Assembly (NCBI RefSeq): GCF_029223485.1
Contig: NZ_JARHTP010000005.1
Coordinates: 248,001-312,000, forward strand
DNA from: Streptomyces coacervatus
GTDB taxonomy: Bacteria; Actinomycetota; Actinomycetes; Streptomycetales; Streptomycetaceae
Length of the DNA stretch: 64,000 nt
Direction: 5' to 3'
Positions 1-6,896 of this stretch are shown here, piece after piece. The number at the start of each line of letters is the position of its first letter. Position 1 is the stretch's first letter. Position numbers and translations under genes: made by a program. Under the pieces are notes generated by a model. The model was not told where the DNA came from and ran no database searches. It saw only the letters and a program-made list of their open reading frames with translations.

Positions 1-623
1 CCGCTCGGCGCCTTCTTCATGTACTGCTTGCCCAGGTCGACGTACTTTGCCCAGTCGCCCTTCCACTGCGCGGCGAGCTTGGTGCGGTCCGTCTCCAGGC
101 CGGCCTTCTTGAAGAGGTCCTTGCGGTAACAGATCGCCATCGGGCCGATGTCGGTGCCGAGCCCGATCAGCTTGCCGTCCTTGGTGGTGGCCTGGGCGTT
201 CTTCCAGTCCAGCCACTGCGATTTGTCGACGTCCTTGCCGAGGTCGACGAACTTGCTGCCCTGCGTCTGCACGGCCTCGGTGATGTTGCCGACCTCGATC
301 GCCTGGATGTCGTCGGTGCCGGAGCCCGCCTGCAGCCGGGTGAGGACCTTCGGCCAGTACACGTCGGTACGGGTGGTGACGTTCTCCTTGATGCTGATGT
401 CCGGGTGCAGCTTCATGTACTCGTCGTAGAGGCCGGCCTGCTTGTAGCCGAACACACCGAAGGTGCCGATGGTCAGTGTGGTCTTGCCCTTGCCGTTGCC
501 GCCGCTGTCGTTCGACGAGCCGCCGTCCGAGTCCTTGGAGCAGCCGGCCAGCAGTCCCGTGGTCAGCGCGGCGACGGCCGCCAGGGCCATCAGCCGGTGG
601 GACCGGCGGGTACTCGTGCGCAT
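1..623 (-). CDS. cebE: CebE-like cello-oligosaccharide-binding lipoprotein (partial, C-terminus outside window)
   Basis: Solute-binding lipoprotein of an ABC sugar importer, most likely the cellobiose/cellotriose receptor CebE. The first 207 codons are present and the rest lies left of the window. The product opens with an Arg-rich n-region, a hydrophobic stretch and the lipobox LLAGC, so Cys28 would be lipidated, followed by a Ser/Gly-rich linker and a family 1 extracellular solute-binding fold (DIQAIEVGNI, GLGTDIGPMAICYRKDLF). It is divergent from a LacI-family gene, and a 14-base CebR-box core lies about 120 bases upstream, which fits the cebR/cebEFG arrangement. The name rests on the operator, the neighbour and remembered similarity; another sugar-binding protein is possible. 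Confidence 0.85.
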   Translation of the reverse strand, partial: MRTSTRRSHRLMALAAVAALTTGLLAGCSKDSDGGSSNDSGGNGKGKTTLTIGTFGVFGYKQAGLYDEYMKLHPDISIKENVTTRTDVYWPKVLTRLQAGSGTDDIQAIEVGNITEAVQTQGSKFVDLGKDVDKSQWLDWKNAQATTKDGKLIGLGTDIGPMAICYRKDLFKKAGLETDRTKLAAQWKGDWAKYVDLGKQYMKKAPS

Positions 624-737
624 TGCGTCCTCCTGTTGCCTGACGTGCCGACCCCCCGGCCAACTGCATTGGTGGCGCCCGTTCGTACTCGCTGCGGCTC
701 GGGCGGGGAACGTGCGGGATGTGTATGTGTCAGGTAC

Positions 738-755
738 TGTGGGAGCGCTCCCACA
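738..755. promoter_or_regulatory. CebR operator (18-base perfect palindrome) in the cebE promoter
   Basis: TGTGGGAGCGCTCCCACA is a perfect inverted repeat whose 14-base core TGGGAGCGCTCCCA is the published CebR box of Streptomyces. It lies in the cebE-cebR divergent region, about 115 bases upstream of the cebE start codon. CebR bound here would repress cebE until cello-oligosaccharide releases it. Confidence 0.9.
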
Positions 756-870
756 AGTGATGTGTTGAAGAGTCGTCGGTTCGAGCGGGGGTGTCAAGGG
801 AGTCGGCGCGGCGAGATGTGTTCAGTTATCGGGCTGTTAACTGGACGAAAGAACTCCGCTGCCGGTCGGG

Positions 871-983
871 CATTTCAGCCCGTCGTGGGGGTCCCCCCGC
901 TCGAGCGAAGCCGAGAGTGGGGGAGTTTGAGGACGAGGCCGTTCAGGCCGACAGCGGGGGTCTGGGGGCGGCAGCCCCCAGGG
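871..983. repeat. Streptomyces interspersed repeat, interrupted by a second repeat
   Basis: The left flank (871-885) and right flank (926-983) look like one intergenic repeat I recall from many Streptomyces genomes, split by the 40-base element at 886-925. The right part carries a hairpin with an 8-base stem (962-969 with 974-981, loop GGCA). With the operator, this fills the 429-base cebE-cebR gap; no gene is visible there. Confidence 0.55.
886..925. repeat. 40-base palindromic repeat, family A copy 1
   Basis: A 40-base element starting TGGGGGTCCCCCC and ending GTGGGGGAG, with a CTCGAGCG centre. It differs by one base from the copy inside the PucR gene at 31419-31458, and shares its ends with a shorter variant at 5050-5082. 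No transposase is associated. Confidence 0.75.
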
Positions 984-1052
984 GCGTTCACGGATCCCAC
1001 GGGACTGTTACATTCCAGGCCAGCTGCAATAACGGCGGAAAGGGCGGAGCCA

Positions 1053-2096
1053 ATGGCGCGGAACCGGAGCGGTGGTCGACCCACCCTCGAAGAGGTTGCC
1101 GCCCGCGCCGGCGTGGGCCGCGGCACGGTCTCCCGGGTGATCAACGGCTCGCCGCGCGTCAGCGATGCGACCCGCGCCGCGGTCGAGGCGGCGGTCGCGG
1201 AGCTCGGCTACGTCCCCAACACGGCCGCCCGCGCCCTCGCGGCGAACCGCACGGACGCGATCGCCCTGGTCGTCCCCGAGCCGGAGACCCGCTTCTTCGC
1301 GGAGCCGTACTTCTCGGACATGCTCAAGGGCGTCGGCGCCGAACTGTCCGACACGGAGATGCAGTTGCTGCTGATCTTCGCGGGCAGCGACCGCGAGCGC
1401 CGCCGCCTGGCCCAGTACCTGGCCGCGCACCGGGTGGACGGCGTCCTGCTGGTCTCGGTCCACGCGGACGACCCGCTCCCCGACCTCCTGGCCCAGCTGG
1501 AGATCCCGGCGGTGATCAGCGGCCCCCGCTCGGCCGCCGAGACCCTCACCTCGGTGGACTCGGACAACTACGGCGGCGGCCGCTCGGCGGTGGAGCACCT
1601 GCTGTCCCGGGGCCGCCGAAAGATAGCCCACATCACCGGCCGCCTCGACGTCTACGGCGCGCAACGCCGCGTCGACGGCTACCGCGACGCCCTGCGCGAC
1701 ACGGGCGCGGAGGTCGATGAACTCCTCATCGAGCCGGGCGACTTCACCGAGGAGGGCGGCCGCCGGGCGATGACAAAACTGCTCGCCCGCTGCCCCGACC
1801 TGGACGCGGTCTTCGCCGGCTCCGACGTGATGGCGGCCGGTGCCCGCCAGGTCCTGCGCGAGGAGGGCCGCCGCATCCCCGACGACGTGGCCCTGGTCGG
1901 CTACGACGACTCGGCCATCGCCCGCCACATGGACCCGCCCCTCACCAGCGTCCGCCAGCCCATCGAGGAGATGGGCCGCCGCATGATCGACCTCCTCCTC
2001 GGCGAGATCGCCGACCGCCGCCCGGCCGTCTCCCGCGACCTGGAACGCCGTCAGGTCGTCCTGGCCACGGAGCTGGTGACGCGTACGTCTTCCTGA
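1053..2096 (+). CDS. cebR: CebR, LacI-family repressor of cello-oligosaccharide uptake
   Basis: LacI/GalR-family repressor of 347 residues, the usual length. The N-terminal helix-turn-helix reads TLEEVAARAGVGRGTVSRVI (residues about 11-30), followed by the hinge helix NTAARALAANRT and a periplasmic-binding-protein-like effector domain ending at LTSVRQPIEEMGRRMIDLL. The start is the ATG after GGCGGAGCCA; longer in-frame extensions upstream run through repeat DNA and are not credible. It is divergent from cebE with a CebR box between them, so it should repress cebEFG and probably itself, with cellobiose or cellotriose as inducer. In plant-pathogenic species CebR also gates thaxtomin production; nothing here indicates that role. 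Confidence 0.9.
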   Translation: MARNRSGGRPTLEEVAARAGVGRGTVSRVINGSPRVSDATRAAVEAAVAELGYVPNTAARALAANRTDAIALVVPEPETRFFAEPYFSDMLKGVGAELSDTEMQLLLIFAGSDRERRRLAQYLAAHRVDGVLLVSVHADDPLPDLLAQLEIPAVISGPRSAAETLTSVDSDNYGGGRSAVEHLLSRGRRKIAHITGRLDVYGAQRRVDGYRDALRDTGAEVDELLIEPGDFTEEGGRRAMTKLLARCPDLDAVFAGSDVMAAGARQVLREEGRRIPDDVALVGYDDSAIARHMDPPLTSVRQPIEEMGRRMIDLLLGEIADRRPAVSRDLERRQVVLATELVTRTSS

Positions 2097-2181
2097 TCAC
2101 CGCCAGGGTCTGCTGCACCGCAGGCCCCGCTGGTCGCGCCCGCGCGGTACGGCGCAGCGGGAACCGGTCTCCCGGGAAACG

Positions 2182-2222
2182 AATCAGCCGGTGACCCTGT
2201 TCTTCAGGGTCACCGGCTGATT
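2182..2222. terminator. Bidirectional terminator between cebR and tRNA-His
   Basis: A perfect 18-base stem (2182-2199 with 2205-2222) with a 5-base loop TTCTT. It ends seven bases from the tRNA-His 3' end and about 90 bases after cebR, so it can stop transcription from both convergent units. Confidence 0.85.
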
Positions 2223-2228
2223 ACTCAG

Positions 2229-2302
2229 GGTGAGTGACGGGACTCGAACCCGCGACATCCTGGACCACAACCAGGTGCTCTACCAGCTGAGCTACACCCA
2301 CC
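2229..2302 (-). tRNA. tRNA-His (GTG)
   Basis: A complete cloverleaf on the minus strand: acceptor GTGGGTG pairs with CACTCAC (one G-U), D arm AGCTCAGCTGGTAGAGC, anticodon stem CCTGG/CCAGG with loop TTGTGGT giving anticodon GTG, and T arm GCGGGTTCGAGTCCCGT. The genome supplies the extra G(-1) opposite C73 that marks histidine tRNAs. CCA is not encoded. It lies just upstream of orn on the same strand. Confidence 0.96.
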
Positions 2303-2405
2303 ACGACCGGCGGACTACTTCGTGGTTTTCCGACCGGCCGAGAAAAAGTGTACAGGGTCCGAAGGGGTGCTCGCGCACGGCTTTTGCGGCGCCCCCTCCG
2401 CGTCG

Positions 2406-3008
2406 CTACTCCGCGGGCAGGACGTGCTTCGCGGCGATCGACCTGGCGGTGTCGGAGTCGGGGCCGGGCTGGGGCACGAAGATCGCCTCGCGGTAGTAGC
2501 GGAGTTCCGCGATGGACTCGCGGATGTCGGCGAGGGCGCGGTGGTTGCCGTTCTTCTCGGGGCTGTTGAAGTAGGCCCGCGGGTACCACCGCCGGGCGAG
2601 CTCCTTGACGCTCGACACGTCGACGATCCGGTAGTGGAGGTAGTCCTCCAGCGTCGGCATGTCGCGGAGCAGGAAGCCGCGGTCGGTGCCGACGGAGTTG
2701 CCGCACAGCGGGGCCTTGCCGGGTTCCTTGACGTGTTCGCGGACGTAGGAGAGGACCTGCTCCTCGGCGTCCGTCAGTGTTGTGCCGCCGGCGAGTTCCT
2801 CCAGCAGCCCGGACGCGGTGTGCATCTGACGCACCACCTCCGGCATCGTCTCCAGCGCCCGGTCCGGCGGACGGATGACGATGTCCACACCGTCGCCGAG
2901 GATGTTCAGCTCGGAGTCGGTGACGAGGGCGGCAACCTCGATGAGCGCGTCGTCGGACAGCGAGAGGCCGGTCATCTCGCAGTCGATCCACACCATGCGA
3001 TCGTTCAT
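2406..3008 (-). CDS. orn: Oligoribonuclease
   Basis: 3'-5' exoribonuclease that degrades nanoRNA of 2-5 nucleotides to mononucleotides and clears pGpG in c-di-GMP turnover. Its 200 residues are the family length. DEDDh motifs are visible: D9 and E11 in WIDCEMTGL, the Asp in [11 protein letters not shown], and His/Asp in [11 protein letters not shown]. In Streptomyces orn lies directly downstream of adpA, as here, separated by a strong hairpin. Loss of orn slows growth and development in streptomycetes. Confidence 0.95.
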   Translation of the reverse strand: MNDRMVWIDCEMTGLSLSDDALIEVAALVTDSELNILGDGVDIVIRPPDRALETMPEVVRQMHTASGLLEELAGGTTLTDAEEQVLSYVREHVKEPGKAPLCGNSVGTDRGFLLRDMPTLEDYLHYRIVDVSSVKELARRWYPRAYFNSPEKNGNHRALADIRESIAELRYYREAIFVPQPGPDSDTARSIAAKHVLPAE

Positions 3009-3076
3009 GCGACCACCCTAAGGCTGGCGCCCGCAAAAACAGCCCCTCTGGTGTTCGAGGAGAGGGGTAGGGGGAG

Positions 3077-3120
3077 GGGTGGGTGGCCCGGGTGGCCTCG
3101 GTCGCCCGGGCCACCCACCC
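3077..3120 (-). terminator. Terminator after adpA
   Basis: A perfect 16-base GC stem (3077-3092 with 3105-3120) and 12-base loop, 15 bases past the adpA stop codon and upstream of orn. There is no T-run, as is common in actinobacteria. It should separate adpA and orn transcripts. Confidence 0.7.
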
Positions 3121-3134
3121 ACTCCTCCCCGCCG

Positions 3135-4371
3135 TTACGTACCGCTGCGCTGCCCCGGCAGGCTCGCCCGGCTCGTCACATAGGCCTCGCGGCCGTTCTC
3201 CGCCGCGGCCGCGGCGGAGAGTGCCGCCCCCGACCCGACGGCGCTCGCGGCGGCCCGCCGGCTCTGCATCGGAACCGGCCCCTCCGGATGCAGCAGGGGC
3301 GCAGGCCCCGGCACCCCGGCCGCACCCTCCAGGTCGGCCGGCTTGTCGCCCTGCGGACGGCGAGCGCGGTACGCGGCACGGTAGGCGGCGGGCGAGGACC
3401 CCAGCTGACGGCGGAAGTGGCCGCGCAGGGCCACCGGCGAGCGGAAGCCGCAGCGGCCCGCGACCTCGTCCACCGAGTAGTCCGACGTCTCCAGCAGGCG
3501 CTGCGCCTGCAGCACCCGCTGGGTGATCAGCCACTGCAGGGGAGCGCTCCCGGTGAGCGAGCGGAACCGGCGGTCGAAGGTGCGCCGGCTCATGTACGCA
3601 CGCGCGGCAAGCGTCTCCACGTCGAACTGCTCGTGGAGGTGCTCCAGCGCCCAGGCGACGACCTCGGCGAGCGGGTCGGCGCCGATCTCCTCTGGTAAAG
3701 ATCGATCGAGGTAGCGCTCCTGGCCGCCCGATCGGCGCGGGGGGACGACGAGCCGCCGGGCCAGTGCGCCCGCCGCCTCGTTGCCGTGATCCGTCCGCAC
3801 GATGTGGAGACAGAGATCGATTCCGGCCGCCGTACCGGCGGACGTCAGAACGTCTCCGTCGTCCACGAACAGTTCTCTCGGATCCACATGCACCGACGGA
3901 TAGCGCTTGGCCAGCGTCGGTGCGTACATTCCAGTGTGTGGTCGCGGGGCGGCCGTCCAGCAGGCCCGCCGCCGCCAGTACGAAGGCGCCGGTGCACAGC
4001 CCGACTATGCGGGCGCCTTCCTCGTGCGCCCGGCGCAGTGCGTCGAGCGCCTCCTCCGGCGGCGGAGACGTGATCGAGCGCCAGGCCGGTACGACGACCG
4101 TGCCGGCGCGCGATATCGCCTCCAGGCCATGCGGCGCGGTGAGTTCCAGGCCTCCTGTGGTCCGCAGCGGGCCTTCCTCGCCGCCGCACACCAGCAGCCG
4201 GTAGCGCGGCACGCCGGCGTCCTGACGGTCGATCCCGAACACCGACAGCGGTATGGAACTCTCGAAGATGGGGCCGCCGCTGAACAGCAGCACCGCGACG
4301 ATCTCCTTGCGGCGTCGCCCGGAAAGCTTCCGGGCCGCGGCTTCCGGCGCGGCAGTGGAGTCGTGGCTCAT
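3135..4371 (-). pseudogene. adpA: AdpA (BldH), A-factor-dependent master regulator, broken by a +1 frameshift
   Basis: Master activator of aerial growth, sporulation and secondary metabolism: DJ-1/PfpI-like N-terminal domain (about residues 20-190) plus AraC-type DNA-binding domain (LAARAYMSRRTFDRRF, then VDEVAGRCGFRSPVALRGHF). Two frames are needed. Residues 1-147 end at ATTHW in the first frame, and MYAPTLAKRYPSVHVDP continues in another, because one extra base lies at 3929/3930 (TGGAATG where TGGATG is expected). Removing it restores 411 residues, close to the usual 400 or so. Unrepaired, the first frame runs on to a 716-codon chimera, while an ATG at 3929 could yield a 264-residue C-terminal piece that keeps the AraC domain. 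The conserved TTA codon at 3696-3698, in the interdomain SLPEEI motif, is present and makes translation depend on the bldA tRNA. It could be a real bald-type mutation or an assembly indel; selection at the protein level looks otherwise intact. Confidence 0.88.
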
Positions 4372-4748
4372 ACTGCTAAGCCCCCCTCGGTGGTCGCGGC
4401 TCCTCGGTTGTGTCGCTCCTGCACGTTTCCCCTCGGTCCTGCACGAGTCCCCCGCCGTAAGACGTCAAGATCGAATCTACTGTGTCGCGTGGTGCCGGTG
4501 TGACCAGTTCGGCAATCGGCACATTGTCGACATGGCAACTTGGCGTGAAGCATTCGATCACGAAGCGTTGCACTCGTGGGCCGTGCAGGGAAGTGCGCCT
4601 CGTCGCAGTGGCCAATCCACGTAGGGTACGCGGCCCCCCCGAGCCCCTGTCTCTGCAGGTGGAACGGGGGTTGGGGGGTGGTCGGGGCAGGGGATGCACG
4701 GTCCCCGGAAGTTGGCTGAAAAGCGTCGGGCGTGTGCGCGGAAACCGG
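4372..4748. other. adpA upstream region
   Basis: Non-coding stretch of 377 bases between adpA and the next upstream gene. Long adpA leaders with several AdpA and regulator sites are known in this genus, but I cannot assign a site by eye. An imperfect GC hairpin (4634-4639 with 4673-4678 and 4644-4647 with 4667-4670) could terminate the upstream gene. Reading frames here are short and lack coding character. Confidence 0.5.
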
Positions 4749-5111
4749 TCAGCCGACCGGTGTACTTCCCCCAGTGTGACGCCTGCCTCTGTGAGCACCC
4801 GTGCCGCTCCTGTGATGGCGGCCACGACGGGACGTCTGTTCCTCCGTGGGCGGGCGGGCCGCCACTCGTTCGGACTGGCGCAGCAGCAGCCGGCACACGG
4901 CGGTGACGGCGGCGAGGCCGAAGGCCGTGCCCGCGGCGCCGGCGAGCGAGGTGCCGTACCAGAGGAGAACAACAGGGACGAGGACGCAGCTGAATGCCGC
5001 CCAGCGGACGACATCGGTCACGGCGTCCTGCGGCGAGGCGGTCGCGCGATGGGGGTCCCCCCAGGCATTCGGCGCCGGGGGAGCCTCGGGGGTGGGGTGC
5101 GGTCCGGACAT
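4749..5111 (-). CDS. Small membrane protein of unknown function
   Basis: A 120-residue product with two predicted membrane segments (about residues 35-54, VVRWAAFSCVLVPVVLLWYG, and 57-76) between a Pro-rich N-terminus and an Arg-rich basic C-terminus, so a small inner-membrane protein is likely. I do not recognise a family. Residues about 10-21 (APPAPNAWGDPH) are encoded by a palindromic repeat element, so the N-terminus may be a recent acquisition or the true start may lie after it, although no obvious downstream ribosome site was seen. It is transcribed toward adpA. Confidence 0.6.
   Translation of the reverse strand: MSGPHPTPEAPPAPNAWGDPHRATASPQDAVTDVVRWAAFSCVLVPVVLLWYGTSLAGAAGTAFGLAAVTAVCRLLLRQSERVAARPPTEEQTSRRGRHHRSGTGAHRGRRHTGGSTPVG
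5050..5082. repeat. Palindromic repeat, family A short variant, inside a coding region
   Basis: It shares the TGGGGGTCCCCCC start and GGGGGAG end with the 40-base copies at 886 and 31419 but has a different centre (AGGCATTCGGCGCC). It lies in frame in the membrane-protein gene and encodes part of its Pro-rich N-terminus. Confidence 0.65.
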
Positions 5112-5418
5112 GCGTGCTCCCTGGGGCCTGGGTCTCGGTGTTCAACGCGTGTTCGACCGGGCGGTCACTGTACGCCGCCCGTCTCCGGCCCCCGGGATAA
5201 GTGAACCCTGTGCAAACCGCCTGTACAGCGCAGCAACCATTGCGTTACCGGCGCACCCTCGTGCATGCTCCCTGGAACCCCCACGCACCGTGGGCGGGAT
5301 CTGGGCTAAGGAGGCGTGCCGCCGTACCCTTGGGGGTATGGGGTTGGGAAGATGATTCCCGGACACAGCTCCGCCAACGGATGTCCCTCCCACAAAGGAT
5401 CAATTCGCCGAGACAGCC
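5112..5418. other. Intergenic region, divergent promoters
   Basis: The 307 bases between the minus-strand membrane protein and the plus-strand stress protein must hold both promoters. I see no credible gene, tRNA or strong hairpin. Confidence 0.4.
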
Positions 5419-5946
5419 ATGGCCGGTCACGAATACTTCGAACCCGCGGACCGCAAGCGGCCCGTCGCTGATCCCACGGCGGCCGAGCCCCAGTCGGCCG
5501 AAGAGCCACGCCACTCCTGCGATCCAGCCTTCAAGCACGGCGTGGTCGTCGGCTTCGACGGCTCCACGTCCAGCGAGCGCGCCCTCGCCTATGCGATCGG
5601 CATGGCCCACCGTTCCGGATCGGGCCTGATCATCGTCCATGTCGCCAACAGGCTGCCCACCACGGTGTGGGCCGGCTGCGAGCCACCGGTCTTCGTCGAT
5701 GTGCCGGACCACCGCACCGAGGTGCTGGGGCTCGAGCTCGCCTGTGCGGACTATCTGGCCGAGGTGCCATGGATCCTGGTCGAGCGCGGTGGCGACATCT
5801 GCCACGAACTCGAAGAGGTGGGGCGGGAGTACGAGGCGGACGCGATCGTCGTCGGCTCCACGCACGGCATCGTGGGCCGGATTTTCGGCTCCGTGGCGGG
5901 GCGGCTCGCCAAGCGGGCGAAGCGGCCCGTCGTTGTCATTCCGTAA
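5419..5946 (+). CDS. Universal stress protein (single UspA domain)
   Basis: A 175-residue protein with an acidic, probably disordered N-terminus of about 38 residues, then one UspA domain. It opens with the strand VVVGFDGSTSSERAL and ends in the ATP-binding signature, here GSTHGIVGRIFGSVAGRLA followed by KRPVVVIP (family pattern G-x2-G-x9-G-S/T). Such proteins are cytoplasmic nucleotide-binding stress factors. There is no partner gene close by; the next gene is a separate membrane protein. The ATG at 5419 follows AAAGGA at a rather long distance. Confidence 0.88.
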   Translation: MAGHEYFEPADRKRPVADPTAAEPQSAEEPRHSCDPAFKHGVVVGFDGSTSSERALAYAIGMAHRSGSGLIIVHVANRLPTTVWAGCEPPVFVDVPDHRTEVLGLELACADYLAEVPWILVERGGDICHELEEVGREYEADAIVVGSTHGIVGRIFGSVAGRLAKRAKRPVVVIP

Positions 5947-6096
5947 CTTCCCGTTCTCCCAGGTGAGATGTGCCGTGGGGAGAGTCAACTTCCTTTGTGC
6001 AGCGCGCAAATCTACTCGCGCGTAGAGGTGTTTGTGCCTTTGTGAAGGGCATATATCGGTCACCGCACAACTGCACATGCATGAAGGGAGCCCGCC

Positions 6097-6663
6097 GTGG
6101 ACAAAGACGTCTCCGGGGGAAGCGGAACCACTACCGTGGTCGGCCGACTCGCCCTGGGTATCACCCTGTTGGCGTTCGGACTCGGATACACCGACGTGAT
6201 CAATGGTGTGTCGGCCGCTGACGCCGTTTCACTGGCCCACTACGTAGGCGGCGTTGCGCTGTTCGTCGCCGGACTCTTCGCCTTCCGTGACGGTGACTCC
6301 GTCAACGGCACGGCGTACTCGGCGCTCGGCGCCCTCTGGTTCACCTGGGCCGTCACGGCCGGGGCGGCCATGTCTGCCAACGCGGCCGGGCTGTTCCTGC
6401 TGCTGTTCGCCCTCGTGGCGTTGTCGCTCACCCTTGCGGGCGGGGACCAACTCACGCAGGGCACATACGGGTTGTTCTTCGTCTCTCTCGTGCTTCTTGC
6501 CATCGGGCAGTTCGCTACGAGCGGTTCTCTCGCGAAGGCCGGCGGGTGGTTCGCCGTGGCGGCGGGGGCAGTTGCCTGGTACGCGGCTACGGCTGCGCTG
6601 GCTCATTGGCCGACGGTGCTTCCTCGGCGTGCTGCCGGCCGGGGGGTGACGGCCACCGGCTAG
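6097..6663 (+). CDS. GPR1/FUN34/YaaH-type membrane transporter
   Basis: A 188-residue protein with about six hydrophobic segments, matching the AceTr (GPR1/FUN34/YaaH) family of acetate/succinate channels. The first segment (VGRLALGITLLAFGLGYTDVING) corresponds to the family's N-terminal NP-x-PLGL region but is divergent, so acetate specificity is uncertain. The GTG start is set by AGGGAG six bases upstream. The gene is followed by a tandem repeat array and stands alone. Confidence 0.75.
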   Translation: MDKDVSGGSGTTTVVGRLALGITLLAFGLGYTDVINGVSAADAVSLAHYVGGVALFVAGLFAFRDGDSVNGTAYSALGALWFTWAVTAGAAMSANAAGLFLLLFALVALSLTLAGGDQLTQGTYGLFFVSLVLLAIGQFATSGSLAKAGGWFAVAAGAVAWYAATAALAHWPTVLPRRAAGRGVTATG

Positions 6664-6781
6664 CTGCGCAGGCCGGGGGTTTGGGCGGCCCCCGGCGAAT
6701 GGAGCGGACCCCCCGTGTTTGGTGGCATCACGTGGGGGTCCGTTCTGTTGTGTGGCCTCTGCGGGTGGGTGGGGGCTTGTC

Positions 6782-6889
6782 GCGCAGTTCCCCGCGCCCC
6801 TAAAGGATGCGCAGTTCCCCGCGCCCCTGAAAGATGCGCAGTTCCCCCCGCCCCTAGAAGACGCGCAAGTCCCCGCGCCCCCAAAAGCC
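6782..6889. repeat. Four tandem 27-base units, repeat family B
   Basis: Units at 6782-6808, 6809-6835, 6836-6862 and 6863-6889 share the core GCAGTTCCCCGCGCCCCT with a few substitutions. Single copies occur at 13402, 19541 (inverted) and 56904 (inverted). The array lies between the convergent YaaH-type and glmS genes and ends 7 bases before the glmS stop codon. Overlapping short reading frames are repeat artefacts. Confidence 0.85.
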
Positions 6890-6896
6890 CAAGCTG

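Noticed and set aside
791..1720. 309-codon frame overlapping the start of cebR
   Set aside because: Its N-terminal part is translated repeat DNA and the rest is an out-of-frame reading of cebR.
2229..2302. Integration (att) site at the tRNA-His 3' end
   Set aside because: No integrase, no duplicated tRNA 3' end and a terminator follows at once, so there is no sign of an integrated element.
6782..6889. CRISPR array
   Set aside because: Units are directly contiguous with no spacers and no cas gene is nearby; it is a tandem repeat.
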